Below are positions 1-9,065 of a stretch of 64,000 nucleotides of DNA, piece after piece. The notes under the pieces are model-generated. The model was given only the letters and a program-made list of their open reading frames with translations, did not search any database and was not told the DNA's origin. The stretch's first letter is position 1, and each line of letters begins with the position of its first letter. Location: contig CAVTPF010000005.1 in the NCBI GenBank assembly GCA_963736525.1, positions 34,343 to 98,342 of the forward strand, read 5' to 3'. The DNA is from Bog-473 sp963736525. Its GTDB lineage: Bacteria > Actinomycetota > Acidimicrobiia > Acidimicrobiales > RAAP-2. The position numbers were made by a program, and so were the translations under genes.

Positions 1-2
1 AT

Positions 3-1733
3 CCCATCTGGCTCCCCTTCCCCGTGGCCAGCGTGGCCGCCGCGCTGTTGGCGGTGCTCGGTGCCGGCGCCGCGCTGGTCAAGCGCGAGTCGACCGGGTA
101 CGGCCAGCACGTCGAGACGTCGTTGCTCGACGGGTTGCTCTTCCTCAACGCGGCACCGATCTTCCACCGCGAGGGGCATCGCCCCCGCGTGGTACGGCAC
201 ACCAAGTCGCCCATCTTGCGCGTGTTCGACACGTCGGACGGACGCGCCGTCATGGTGAACATGAGCGGCACGGAGCGCTGGCGCGAGCTGTGCCGACTGC
301 TCGGCGTGGACGACGGTGGGCTCGACTACTCGAGCCCCGAGGGGCTGTCCAAGCTCGGCGACCGCGCCTGGAACAAGGCGATGCTCGCTCGCTTCATCGA
401 GGGGTTCGGGAGCAGGACGGCAGACGAGTGGGAGGAGGCCCTGCTCGAACGGCCCGCCGCGGTCGCCAAGTGCAACACGCTCGCCGAGTGGCTGGCCCAC
501 GAGCAGGCGCGCGTCGAAGAGCTCGTGCCCGAGGTGGATGACCCGACACTGGGGCGCGTGCCTCTGGTCGGACCGCCGGTGCGCATCGATGTCGGGTCCG
601 GCACGCCGCGACCCGGCCGCCGGCACGGGGCGGAGCAGGGCGCGCTCGGCGGCCACCGCATCGTCGACCTCTCCAGCTTCTGGGCCGGACCCCTGGCGGC
701 GCGCCTGCTGGCGGAGCTGGGGGCCGACGTCGTCAAGGTGGAACCCCCGGGGGGCGAGGGCTCGTTCCAGCTGATGCCGGTGCTGCCCAACATCTATGTC
801 GACGGCAACCGGTCGAAGCGCGGGCTGGTCCTCGACCTCAAGACCCCCGAGGACCGGGCCCGGCTGCTCGACCTGGTGGCGGCGTCCGACGTCGTCGTCG
901 AGAACGCGATGGCGGGCGCGTGGGAGCGGCTCGGGCTGGACGAGGCGGCGCTACGCGCCGCCAACCCGTCCTTGGTCTACGCCCGCGCCAAGGGCTTCGG
1001 CGTGACGGGACCGCTGGCCGCGCGGCCCTCGTTCGACTATGTCGTGCAGGCGGCGACGGGCATGGAGATGACCCAGGGCGGCGGCGCCCGTCCGGTGCCG
1101 GTCAACTTCACCGCCAACGACTACGGAACGGGGCTGTTGCTGGCGGCGGGGATCGTGCTGGCGCTGCTCGGGCGGGCCCGGGGTGCCGCGGTGACCGGCG
1201 TGGACGCCTCGTTGGCCTTGATGGCGACGCTGTTCCAGTCCGAGGACGTGGCGGCGCTCGCGGCGGCGGGCTCGGTGCCCGACCTGGTCGGTGCCGATCT
1301 CGCCGGCCCGTCGGTGGCGCGCCGGCTGTACCGGGCCAAAGACGGGTGGGTGACGGTGTGCTGCGTGACGGACGCGCAGCGGGAAGGTCTGGGACGGGCG
1401 CTCGACGGCGGCACCGGCGCGGGCCGAGGCGGGCCGCCGACAGCGGCTCGACTGGCTGAGGCGGTCGGTGCCCTCACGGTGGAGGAGGTGCTGGCGCGCC
1501 TGTCCGATGAGCGCGTTCCCGCCGCGGTGAGCGTGCACCCGTCCGCCGTGCCCGACGACCCCCAGGTCGTGGCGCGCCAGCTGCTCCGTCACTACCGCCA
1601 TCCTGCGGCCGGACGCTTCGTGCAGGTCGGCATCCCGTTGTGGCTCTCGGTGGACGCGCCGGCGGTGAAGGGACCGGCTCCCACGCCGGCCCCGGTGCGG
1701 CGGCGGGTGAAGACGGATACCGGGGCGGCGTGA
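3..1733 (+). CDS. Two-domain family III CoA-transferase (CaiB/BaiF), 5'-truncated by the window
   Basis: Moves CoA between carboxylic acids. The frame is open from base 3 (PIWLPFPVASVAA...), so the start lies upstream. Two CaiB/BaiF modules are fused: the rest of a first one (to about base 600) and a full second one from about base 650, with the typical LLAELGADVVKVE segment and an NRSKRGLVLDL block. The catalytic Asp of the family sits in a G-(x)-VD-x-S motif. The second module has VDASL (about base 1200), while the first has HVETSLLD (about base 110), so only the second looks canonical. First gene of a six-gene operon; its TGA overlaps the next ATG by one base. Family call is firm; substrate unknown. 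Confidence 0.88.
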   Translation, partial: PIWLPFPVASVAAALLAVLGAGAALVKRESTGYGQHVETSLLDGLLFLNAAPIFHREGHRPRVVRHTKSPILRVFDTSDGRAVMVNMSGTERWRELCRLLGVDDGGLDYSSPEGLSKLGDRAWNKAMLARFIEGFGSRTADEWEEALLERPAAVAKCNTLAEWLAHEQARVEELVPEVDDPTLGRVPLVGPPVRIDVGSGTPRPGRRHGAEQGALGGHRIVDLSSFWAGPLAARLLAELGADVVKVEPPGGEGSFQLMPVLPNIYVDGNRSKRGLVLDLKTPEDRARLLDLVAASDVVVENAMAGAWERLGLDEAALRAANPSLVYARAKGFGVTGPLAARPSFDYVVQAATGMEMTQGGGARPVPVNFTANDYGTGLLLAAGIVLALLGRARGAAVTGVDASLALMATLFQSEDVAALAAAGSVPDLVGADLAGPSVARRLYRAKDGWVTVCCVTDAQREGLGRALDGGTGAGRGGPPTAARLAEAVGALTVEEVLARLSDERVPAAVSVHPSAVPDDPQVVARQLLRHYRHPAAGRFVQVGIPLWLSVDAPAVKGPAPTPAPVRRRVKTDTGAA

Positions 1734-2734
1734 TGAGGATCGACACCGGGGTCGGAGCCGGGCTCTCGTCGGTCGCCGACCGAGCCCGTGCGGCCGAGGC
1801 AGCCGGGCTGGACTGCATGTGGGCGGCGGAGACGACGAACGATCCCTTTCTCACCCTGACCCTGGCGGCCGAGCACACCACGAGACCGCTGCTCGGCACG
1901 GGGGTGGCCATCGCGTTCGCGCGCAACCCCATGAGCCTGGCCTACACGACGAACCAACTGCAGGAGTACTCCGGCGGGCGCATGGTGCTCGGGTTGGGTT
2001 CGCAGGTGCGCCGGCACATCGAGCAGCGGTTCAGCTCAACGTGGTCTCGTCCCGCCGCGCGCATGCGGGAGTTCGTGCTCGCCCTGCGCGCCATCTGGGC
2101 GTCCTGGAACGACGGCGCCCCGCCCGGGTTCGAGGGCGACTTCTACACCCACACGCTGATGACCCCGGTGTTCGCGCCCAAGCCGCACGCCTTCGGGCCC
2201 TCCCGCGTCTTCCTCGCCGCCGTCGGCCCACGGATGAACGAGGTGGCCGGCGAGGTGGCCGACGGCGTCATCACCCACGGCATCTGCACGGCGCGCTACC
2301 TGCGTGAGGTGATCGACCCCGCGCTCCAGCGGGGCCTGGCCAGATCGGGGCGCGACCGGGCTGCGATCGAGGTCACGTGCCCGGGGTTCATCTCGGTGGT
2401 GGAGGACCCGTCGAAGATGGAGAGGGCACGCGTGGCCATGCGACGCCAGGTTGGCTACTACGCGTCGACGCCCGCCTACCGGCCCGTGCTCGACCTGCAC
2501 GGCTGGGGCGACCTGCAGGACGACCTCTACGCCTGCTCGAAGCAGGGGCGATGGGACGACATGGCCCGTCTCGTCGACGACGAGGTGCTCGACACGCTCA
2601 CCATCGTCTGCCCGCCCGACAGGCTGGCCGGCGAGGTGGGGGGGCGCTATGGCGGGCTGGTCGACCGCATCAACGTGTCGTGGTGGCGCCGGGACTGGTG
2701 GCCCGACGTCGAGAAGGACCTGCGGGCGCTGTGA
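1733..2734 (+). CDS. LLM-class F420-dependent oxidoreductase (TIGR03617-like)
   Basis: Luciferase-like TIM-barrel oxidoreductase of 333 residues, of the kind that normally uses deazaflavin F420. The N-terminus MRIDTGVGAGLSSVADRAR, then GLDCMWAAETTNDPF and the LVLGLGSQ-type segment (here MVLGLGSQVRRHIEQRF), match the group known as the MSMEG_2256 family of probable F420-dependent oxidoreductases. The ATG at 1733 overlaps the preceding TGA; a GTG three bases earlier is possible. Its own TGA overlaps the GTG of the next gene, so translation is probably coupled. Role in the pathway (reduction or oxidation of a CoA-activated or ring intermediate) is inference. Confidence 0.85.
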   Translation: MRIDTGVGAGLSSVADRARAAEAAGLDCMWAAETTNDPFLTLTLAAEHTTRPLLGTGVAIAFARNPMSLAYTTNQLQEYSGGRMVLGLGSQVRRHIEQRFSSTWSRPAARMREFVLALRAIWASWNDGAPPGFEGDFYTHTLMTPVFAPKPHAFGPSRVFLAAVGPRMNEVAGEVADGVITHGICTARYLREVIDPALQRGLARSGRDRAAIEVTCPGFISVVEDPSKMERARVAMRRQVGYYASTPAYRPVLDLHGWGDLQDDLYACSKQGRWDDMARLVDDEVLDTLTIVCPPDRLAGEVGGRYGGLVDRINVSWWRRDWWPDVEKDLRAL

Positions 2735-3972
2735 GCGACGCCCGAGCCGGCGTGAAAGGCTTCGCGGCACCCGGCTTCGAGCGGGTGGCCGAGACGCTGG
2801 CCGAAGGGGCGGTGGTCACGCTCGGTGAGCGGGAGCGGCGGGCCGACCTGGGCGACGGGGGCGGTGCGTTCTGCGCCTTCGTCGACGGTGCGTGCGTCGT
2901 CGACGTGTGGACGGGCCGGGCCGGGGAGGACCGGGCCTGGGAGGAGGACACCCGCGCCGTCATCATGTCGTCGACCAAGGGGATGACAGCGTTGTGCGCG
3001 CACCTGCTCGAGGACCGGGGCGAGCTCGACCTCGATGCGCCGGTGACGCGGTACTGGCCCGAGTTCGGGGACGGCGGCAAGGGGGCCACGACGGTGCGCC
3101 AGCTGCTCAGCCACCAGTCGGGGGTGATCGGTCTGCCCGGGTCGGACGGGATGCTCTCGTGGGACGGCCGGGGTTGGGCCGACACGCAGTCCATCGCGGC
3201 CGCGCTGGCGTCCAGTACGCCGGCCTGGGAGCCGGGGACCCGGCACGGCTACCACGGCGTGACGTTCGGTTGGCTGGTGGGCGAGCTTGTGCGCCGCATC
3301 AGCGGCAGGAGTCTCGGTGCGTACTTCGGCGCCGAGGTGGCGACCCCACTCGGAGTGGCGTGTTCCATCGGGACGCCCGCGTCCGAGCAGGCCAGCGTGG
3401 CCACTGTCATGGAGTTCCCCGTACGTCCCGGCAAGGCGGGCGCGCTGCGGGCCATCGATCCCGACTCCCGGTCCGGCCTCTCGGTGCTGGCCGGCGCGCA
3501 CGGGAGCCTGTTCGCCGACGAGCATGGCCGGCCCCGCTTCGCCGACTTCATGAACACCCCCGCCGTGCTGCAGGCCGAAATCGGCGCGCTCGGCGCCACC
3601 GCGACGGCCCGGGCACTGGCCCGGGTGTACGCCGCGCTCGCCGCCGGGGAGGAGCTGGTGTCACGGGCGTCGGTGGAGCGCTTCCGAACGCAGCAGGTGC
3701 GTGGACGCGACGCCGTCATGGCCGTGCCCACCCGGTGGGCGGTCGGCTACTCGCTGGAGCCGCCCACCCTCGTCGCGGGGGCCCCACCGATGCACGGCCC
3801 GAACGAGGGCGCCTTCGGCCACATGGGTGCCGGGGGACAGATCGGCTTCGCCGATCCCGAGGCACGCGTCGGGTGTGGCTTCGTGCGCAACCACCTGGAG
3901 AACCAGGCGCTCCCCCTCATGGGCGCCTGCCTGGTCCACGTGCTCTACTCGTGCCTGGGAGCGCAGGGGTGA
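2731..3972 (+). CDS. Beta-lactamase-fold serine hydrolase (class C / EstB-type esterase)
   Basis: 413 residues with the penicillin-binding SxxK motif at S80-S-T-K83 (in IMSSTKGM), a YHG triad-like motif near residue 174 (RHGYHGVTFGWL) and GHMGAGGQIG near the C-terminus in place of KTG. This pattern is typical of EstB-like carboxylesterases and lactonases rather than antibiotic-degrading beta-lactamases. No signal peptide is seen, so it should act in the cytoplasm. GTG start at 2731 overlaps the stop of the LLM gene. In a CoA-catabolic operon an ester or lactone cleavage role is a reasonable inference; the substrate is unknown. Confidence 0.85.
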   Translation: MSDARAGVKGFAAPGFERVAETLAEGAVVTLGERERRADLGDGGGAFCAFVDGACVVDVWTGRAGEDRAWEEDTRAVIMSSTKGMTALCAHLLEDRGELDLDAPVTRYWPEFGDGGKGATTVRQLLSHQSGVIGLPGSDGMLSWDGRGWADTQSIAAALASSTPAWEPGTRHGYHGVTFGWLVGELVRRISGRSLGAYFGAEVATPLGVACSIGTPASEQASVATVMEFPVRPGKAGALRAIDPDSRSGLSVLAGAHGSLFADEHGRPRFADFMNTPAVLQAEIGALGATATARALARVYAALAAGEELVSRASVERFRTQQVRGRDAVMAVPTRWAVGYSLEPPTLVAGAPPMHGPNEGAFGHMGAGGQIGFADPEARVGCGFVRNHLENQALPLMGACLVHVLYSCLGAQG

Positions 3973-4002
3973 GCGGCGGTCCCGGGGGGCAAGGGGGCAC
4001 CG

Positions 4003-5556
4003 GTGTACGCAGCTGAGCACGCAGCAGAGCATCCGGACCAGCCGGCGCTCGTCATGGCGCCCTCCGGTCGTGTGGTCACGTTCGCCGAGTACGAGGCGGC
4101 GGCCAACCAGGTCGCCCACCTCTTCCGGGACACGGGCCTGCAGCGGCAGGACCACATGGCGATCTTCATGGAGAACCACCCTGCCATGCTGCTGACCGAG
4201 GCCGCCGCCGAGCGCACCGGCCTGTACTTCACCCCGGTCAACTCCTACCTCTCGGCCGAAGAGGTGGCGTACGTCGTCAACGACTCGCAGGCACGGGTCG
4301 TGGTGACGTCGACTGCCAAGGGGGAGGTGGCGCAGCAGCTCCCCGCGCTGTGCCCGAAGGTGGAGCGGTGGCTCATGGTCGGGGCGGACGGACACCCCGG
4401 CGGCCCGTTCGAGTCCTGGGAAGAGGCGGTCGGCGCGCAACCGACCGGTCCGGTGGCCGACGAGCAGCTGGGCGCGCCCATGATGTACTCGTCGGGCACG
4501 ACCGGGCGGCCCAAGGGCATCTTGCGCCCGATGTACGACATCCACCCATCGGAGACCAGCATCGCCGTGCTCGGCATCGCGACGTTGTGGAGCTTCCGCG
4601 AGGACATGGTGTACCTGTCCCCGGCGCCGCTCTACCACACGGCACCGCAGGTGAGCGTCGCCATCGCGCTGCGCATGAAGTCCACCGCCGTGATCATGGA
4701 GCACTTCGATCCGACCCTCTACCTCGACCTGGTGGGCCGGTACCGGGTGACGCATTCCCAGGTCGTCCCGACCATGTTCACCCGCATGCTCAAGCTGGCG
4801 CCCGAGGTACGGGCGGTCGCTGACCTGGCCTCGCTGGAGGTGGTCATCCACGCGGCGGCGCCCTGCCCGGTGCCGGTGAAGGAGCAGATGATCGAGTGGT
4901 TCGGTCCCATCCTGCTCGAGTACTACGCGGCCACCGAGGGTAATGGCTGCACCTTCATCACCTCGGAGGACTGGCTGGCCCACCGGGGCAGTGTCGGGCG
5001 GGCCGTGCTGAGCGACATCCGCATCCTCGATGACGAGGGGGCGGAGTGTCCCACCGGCACACCCGGAACGGTCTGGTTCGCCGGCGCGACGGACTTCGAG
5101 TACTTCGGCGATCCCGACAAGACCGCGAGCTCGCGGCGCGACGGCGGCAAGACCAGCACGGTCGGTGACGTGGGCTACCTGGACGAGGACGGCTATCTGT
5201 TCCTCACCGACCGCAAGGCGCACATGATCATCTCGGGTGGCGTGAACATCTATCCCCAGGAGACGGAGAACCTCCTCGTGACCCACCCCAAGGTGCTCGA
5301 TGCCGCGGTCATCGGCGTGCCCAATGAAGACCTCGGCGAGGAGGTCAAGGCCGTGGTCCAGCTGGTCGACGGCACGGTCGGGGACGAGGCGCTCGCGCGC
5401 GAGCTCGTCGCGTTCTGCCGGCAACATCTCGCGCACTTCAAGTGCCCGCGCAGTGTCGATTTTGTGGAGCAGCTGCCCCGCCTCCCCACCGGGAAGCTCT
5501 ACAAGGGTGTCCTGCGAGAGCAGTACTGGGCCGACCACAGCACCCGCATCGTGTGA
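4003..5556 (+). CDS. Acyl-CoA synthetase (AMP-dependent acid:CoA ligase)
   Basis: Activates a carboxylic acid with ATP and CoA. 517 residues, normal for the ANL superfamily. The adenylate-binding loop is at about 161-173 (MYSSGTTGRPKGI), the ATEG motif follows (YYAATEGNG), the hinge is in the GYLDEDGYLFLTDRK block, and the catalytic lysine is in LPTGKLYKG close to the C-terminus. GTG start, 30 bases after the previous gene, with purine-rich GGGGGGCAAGGGGG just upstream. Fourth gene of the operon. One of six ligases in the window, which suggests several different acids, or intermediates of one compound, are activated. Confidence 0.92.
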   Translation: MYAAEHAAEHPDQPALVMAPSGRVVTFAEYEAAANQVAHLFRDTGLQRQDHMAIFMENHPAMLLTEAAAERTGLYFTPVNSYLSAEEVAYVVNDSQARVVVTSTAKGEVAQQLPALCPKVERWLMVGADGHPGGPFESWEEAVGAQPTGPVADEQLGAPMMYSSGTTGRPKGILRPMYDIHPSETSIAVLGIATLWSFREDMVYLSPAPLYHTAPQVSVAIALRMKSTAVIMEHFDPTLYLDLVGRYRVTHSQVVPTMFTRMLKLAPEVRAVADLASLEVVIHAAAPCPVPVKEQMIEWFGPILLEYYAATEGNGCTFITSEDWLAHRGSVGRAVLSDIRILDDEGAECPTGTPGTVWFAGATDFEYFGDPDKTASSRRDGGKTSTVGDVGYLDEDGYLFLTDRKAHMIISGGVNIYPQETENLLVTHPKVLDAAVIGVPNEDLGEEVKAVVQLVDGTVGDEALARELVAFCRQHLAHFKCPRSVDFVEQLPRLPTGKLYKGVLREQYWADHSTRIV

Positions 5557-5584
5557 TGCGGCTTCGGGGGAGCGTCCGGTTCGG

Positions 5585-6991
5585 GTGAGTGCGGTCGTCG
5601 CACTGCCTGACGACCTGGTGTCGTGGGTCGAACAGGTGGGGGGTGGCCGGCTGGCGTTGGCCGACCGCAAGCCGGGTGGCGCGCGCAAGGAGGCCTGGTT
5701 CGTGGACCTCGAGCGCGCGGACGGCACGGTGGCGAAGTACTTCTTGCGCTACGACCGCTCCGACCCGACGCGGACGAAGGACCCCTGGACGCTCCACCGC
5801 GAGGCCACCGTCTACCTGGCCCTCCAGGACGGACCCGTCCCCGTCCCCCGCGTCCTGGGCGTGCATCCGGTGCACCAGGCGATGCTCTCGGAGCGGGTCG
5901 CCGGCGAGAACTGGTTCTCCCGCATCACCGACCCGGACGAGCGGGAGTCGACGGCCCGTGACTTCATGGCGAAGCTGGCCGCGCTGCACGCGCTCGACGC
6001 GGCGGCGCTGGACCTACCCGCTTTCCCTCCTGTCGGCACGATCGGCGACGCGGTGCATGCCGAACTCGACGAATGGGAGCGGGTGCTGGCCGACAGGGGC
6101 GGGACGCCAGATCCCGCCCTCGCCTTCTCGCTGCGCTGGCTCCGCCGCCACCTCCCCGACTACGACGGGTCGCCCGTCCTGGTGCAGGGCGACACCGGGC
6201 CCGGGAACTTCATGTACCAGGGTGGCCGTGTCACCGCCGTGGTCGACTGGGAGCTGGCGCATCTCGGTGACCCGATGGACGACATCGCCTGGCTGTCGCT
6301 GCGCGCCACCCAGGAGCCCTTCGGCGACTTCCCGGCGCGTCTACGCGAATACGAGCAGCTGTCGGGCCACGCCATCGACCAGGACCGGGTGCACTTCTAC
6401 CAAGTGATGGCCGAGACGAAGCTGCAGGTGATGGGCCACCGGGCCGGCGGCCGGGACGGCCATGGCGGCGAGGACGGCCATGGCGGCGAGGATGGCGGCG
6501 GGCGCGACGTCGGCAACGGCTTCGTCTACCAGATGCTGCATCGCCGGCTCTGGCTCGAGGCGTTGGCCGCCGCCACCGGCCTGGCACTGACACCCGCCGA
6601 GCAGCCCCGGGCCCGGGACCGACGCGACCACGACTGGATGTACGACGCCGTATTGACCCAGTTGCGCGACGTGATCGTTCCCCGCACGTCGGACCCGTTG
6701 GCCCAGGCGCGTGGCAAGGGAATCGCCCGGATCGTCAAGTACCTCGCGAGGGCGGACACCTTCGGTGCCTTCTACGACGCCTGCGAGCTCGACGACCTCG
6801 AGCTGCTGCTGGGCACGCGTCCTGCGTCGCTGGCGGAGGGGCGAGCGGCGGCGGCGGTCGCCGTGGCCGGTGGCACCGTGAGCGACGAGGACTACCTGCA
6901 CGCAGTGTGGCGCCGAGTGGCGCGCGAGACCGAACTCGCCCGTCCGTCCATGGGAGTACTGGCCGACCGGCACTGGCCAGAGCTCCGGTGA
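5585..6991 (+). CDS. APH/ACAD10-11-type phosphotransferase (kinase fold)
   Basis: 468 residues with the aminoglycoside phosphotransferase kinase fold. The catalytic loop reads Q201-G-D203-TGPG-N208, with Gln where HxDxxxxN has His. The metal-binding motif is D221-W-E followed by LAHLGDPMDDIAWL, very like the kinase domain of ACAD10/ACAD11 and LvaA-type 4-hydroxyacyl-CoA kinases. It is not a drug-resistance gene by context: it sits between an acyl-CoA ligase and an unknown gene in a catabolic operon. A Gly/Asp/His-rich insert at 6454-6502 comes from an 18-bp tandem repeat. GTG start chosen because it is the first in frame after the ligase stop. Substrate unknown. Confidence 0.82.
   Translation: MSAVVALPDDLVSWVEQVGGGRLALADRKPGGARKEAWFVDLERADGTVAKYFLRYDRSDPTRTKDPWTLHREATVYLALQDGPVPVPRVLGVHPVHQAMLSERVAGENWFSRITDPDERESTARDFMAKLAALHALDAAALDLPAFPPVGTIGDAVHAELDEWERVLADRGGTPDPALAFSLRWLRRHLPDYDGSPVLVQGDTGPGNFMYQGGRVTAVVDWELAHLGDPMDDIAWLSLRATQEPFGDFPARLREYEQLSGHAIDQDRVHFYQVMAETKLQVMGHRAGGRDGHGGEDGHGGEDGGGRDVGNGFVYQMLHRRLWLEALAAATGLALTPAEQPRARDRRDHDWMYDAVLTQLRDVIVPRTSDPLAQARGKGIARIVKYLARADTFGAFYDACELDDLELLLGTRPASLAEGRAAAAVAVAGGTVSDEDYLHAVWRRVARETELARPSMGVLADRHWPELR
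6454..6502 (+). repeat. In-frame 18-bp tandem repeat inside the kinase gene
   Basis: The unit ggacggccatggcggcga occurs at 6454-6471 and 6472-6489 without change, followed by a shortened third copy. It encodes an in-frame Gly-His-Gly-Gly-Glu-Asp insert. Being a multiple of three, copy-number change would lengthen or shorten a linker without breaking the frame. Confidence 0.9.
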
Positions 6992-7000
6992 GATGACGCG

Positions 7001-8098
7001 ATGAGTGAGTCGTTCGGCATCGACCTCGACCGCCGGCGGACCGAGCGCACGTACCGGGACATCGTTGCCCGGGACGACGACTTCCACGACGAGGAGATGA
7101 GCGATCGATGGTGGGAGACCGAGACCAACTGGTTCTCGTGGAACGTGCCGGAGCGCAAGCTCGGCGGCTGGACCTATTGCCAGGCTCGCCCGAACGCAGG
7201 CCTGTGTAACGGCGGTGCGTGGGTGTGGGACGACAGCGGGGCGTACCCGTGGGAGCTGCGCTACCGCGCCGAGTACTCGGGCCTGCAGCTGCCGCCGCGA
7301 GAGGAGCGTGACATGCGCGACTTCGAGTGGCCCAACGGCGTCCACGTCCGCGCGCTCGAGCCGTTGACGCGTTACGCCATCACCTACGCGGACCCCGGCG
7401 CGCTCGAGCTCGAGCTCGAATTCGAGGCGATCATGACGCCCAACCCGCACCCGACGGGGGTGTTCCCTTTCGTCAAGGGCACCCACTTCGACCAGGCCGG
7501 TCATCTCACAGGGACGATGGTGCTGCGGGGCGAACGCGTTTCGATCGACTGCTTCTCGGTGCGCGACCGCTCGTGGGGACCCCGCCCGCAGGGGCGCCCA
7601 AAGCCCACGCGCCAACCCGGTGGGACCCCTACCCGGGCCGGCGGGTTCGGCGGCGTGGGCTATTCCTTCGGCGTGGCGGGGCCGGGCGACGCCTGGCTCG
7701 TCTATTCGATGCCGGGTCCCGAGGTGGAGCCGGTCGTCTGCGGGTTCTTGCTCCGCGGCGGCGACTACGGGCACATCCTGGCCGGGGAGCGCCGCCTGAC
7801 CTTCGAACCCGGCAGTGGGTGGCCCCTCACGCTCGAGATCGAAGCGGTGGACGAATTCGGGCGTCGCGTGTCAGTGTGCGGCGACGCGCTCAGCCGGCAC
7901 TGGCGCGGCCACGGCGGGGACTCGCTGGTCCATTGGTGCTGGGACGACGGGATCGAAGGCTGGGGCGAGGACCAGAGCTACTTCAGTCGGGAGCAGTGGG
8001 AGGCCAACCGACGTCGGGCCGCCGGCGCCATCGTGCACACCGAACCGTCCTATCAGGAGTCGGCCCTCCCGGCTACGAGGAACTCCGCGTCTTCGTAG
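7001..8098 (+). CDS. Uncharacterised protein, DUF7064/DUF7065-like
   Basis: 365 residues, soluble, no signal peptide or membrane segment. Aromatic-rich N-terminus (DRWWETETNWFSWNVPERKLGGW) and paired halves with many beta-strand-like stretches recall CrtC/AttH-type lipocalin-like proteins and the actinobacterial DUF7064/DUF7065 proteins that accompany catabolic genes; I recognise this by general resemblance only. Invariant-looking features are FDQAGHLTGTMVLRGE, the SVRDRSWGPRPQ segment and a C-terminal WCWDDGIEGWGEDQSYF. It starts 9 bases after the kinase and closes the operon, so it probably works with the kinase and ligase. No catalytic motif can be named. Confidence 0.6.
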   Translation: MSESFGIDLDRRRTERTYRDIVARDDDFHDEEMSDRWWETETNWFSWNVPERKLGGWTYCQARPNAGLCNGGAWVWDDSGAYPWELRYRAEYSGLQLPPREERDMRDFEWPNGVHVRALEPLTRYAITYADPGALELELEFEAIMTPNPHPTGVFPFVKGTHFDQAGHLTGTMVLRGERVSIDCFSVRDRSWGPRPQGRPKPTRQPGGTPTRAGGFGGVGYSFGVAGPGDAWLVYSMPGPEVEPVVCGFLLRGGDYGHILAGERRLTFEPGSGWPLTLEIEAVDEFGRRVSVCGDALSRHWRGHGGDSLVHWCWDDGIEGWGEDQSYFSREQWEANRRRAAGAIVHTEPSYQESALPATRNSASS

Positions 8099-8176
8099 CC
8101 GAGCACCGTGATGTCGATTGCCCCACGAAATCGGGTGCTTCGCCGCCCAGTTTCTCAAACCATGCAGCTTGGGAAT

Positions 8177-9004
8177 TCATCGCACGCAGAATCCAGCGTC
8201 CACGGGCAACGCCACCCCGGTGATCCATTTGGCCTGGTCCGAAACGAGGAAGGCGACTGCGTCCGCTATGTCCTCCGGTTCGAGGATGTCGATCGGCATG
8301 GCGTTCTGCATGGCAGAGATCGAGGTGTTCTCGCCCGCCATCGCCAGTGCCATCAGCGTTCCCATGGCTTCGTTCATGGTCATCCCCGACTTGACCCCGG
8401 TGGGGTGCACGCTGTTGACACGGATCGACTCGGGGGCGAGCGACGCCGCCAGCTGCTTCATCAGGCCGACCAGACCCGTCTTGGTGGAGGTGTAGGCCAG
8501 GGCCCCGATCCCGAATCCCGCCGTCGGCTTGAGGCCGGCCGTCGAGCTGGTGATCACAATGTTGCCCCCAGGACCCTGTGCACGCAGAGTAGGCAGCGCC
8601 ACTGCGATGGTATTCCAGGTGCCGGTGAGGTTCGTGTCGACGATCGTGCGCCACACCGCGTCGGGGTCGCCCCCATCGGTCAGACGGACGATGCCGGCGT
8701 TGGCGATGACGATGTCGACCCGCCCGAGCGAGGCCATGCCCTCATCGAAGGCCTTCTGCAGGCCGGTGAGGTCGCGAACGTCCGCCGTCAAGGCGACCGC
8801 TTTGCGGCCCATGCCCTCCACGAGCTTTGCCGTCTCGTCCAGCTCGGCCCGCGTGGCATTGGGGTAGTCCATGGCGCGGACGTCGGCGCAGATGTCCACA
8901 GCGAGGATGTCGGCTCCCTCCCGAGCCAACCGCACTGCGTGAGCTCGCCCCTGCCCGCGCGCAGCGCCGGTGATGAACGCCACTTTTCCCTCGAGTCCAG
9001 GCAT
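8177..9004 (-). CDS. Mycofactocin-coupled short-chain dehydrogenase/reductase (TIGR03971-like)
   Basis: 275-residue SDR that oxidises an alcohol using tightly held NAD. The N-terminal TGAARGQGRAHAVRLAREG, ADILAVDICADV, the YPNAT/ELDETAKLVE block and ADVRDLTGLQKAF are the hallmarks of SDRs whose cofactor is recycled by mycofactocin, as in carveol dehydrogenases. Catalytic Ser-Tyr-Lys: SSTAG and YTSTK. Start at 9004 is fixed by a strong Shine-Dalgarno (AGAAGGAGGAGACG) just before ATG. Last gene after the P450 and aldehyde dehydrogenase, so it may oxidise the P450-made alcohol. Mycofactocin biosynthesis genes are not in this window. Confidence 0.87.
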   Translation of the reverse strand: MPGLEGKVAFITGAARGQGRAHAVRLAREGADILAVDICADVRAMDYPNATRAELDETAKLVEGMGRKAVALTADVRDLTGLQKAFDEGMASLGRVDIVIANAGIVRLTDGGDPDAVWRTIVDTNLTGTWNTIAVALPTLRAQGPGGNIVITSSTAGLKPTAGFGIGALAYTSTKTGLVGLMKQLAASLAPESIRVNSVHPTGVKSGMTMNEAMGTLMALAMAGENTSISAMQNAMPIDILEPEDIADAVAFLVSDQAKWITGVALPVDAGFCVR

Positions 9005-9065
9005 ACGTCGTCTCCTCCTTCTGCTAGCGGGATCGATCAGTAGTTGCACAAGGCGGAACGCGCGC

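Noticed and set aside
2731..3972. Beta-lactamase resistance gene
   Set aside because: SxxK and YHG pattern with no signal peptide is that of EstB-like esterases.
3661..5727. 688-codon minus-strand frame opposite the serine hydrolase and ligase
   Set aside because: It lies antisense to two genes with clear motifs, and its His/Arg/Gly-rich translation has no domain. Typical high-GC shadow frame.
5585..6991. Aminoglycoside resistance gene
   Set aside because: Fold fits, but the motifs and operon match acyl-CoA-linked kinases; no resistance context.
8101..8140. Terminator from GAGCACC...GGTGCTT between the DUF protein and SDR
   Set aside because: Long loop and an imperfect stem; too weak to call.
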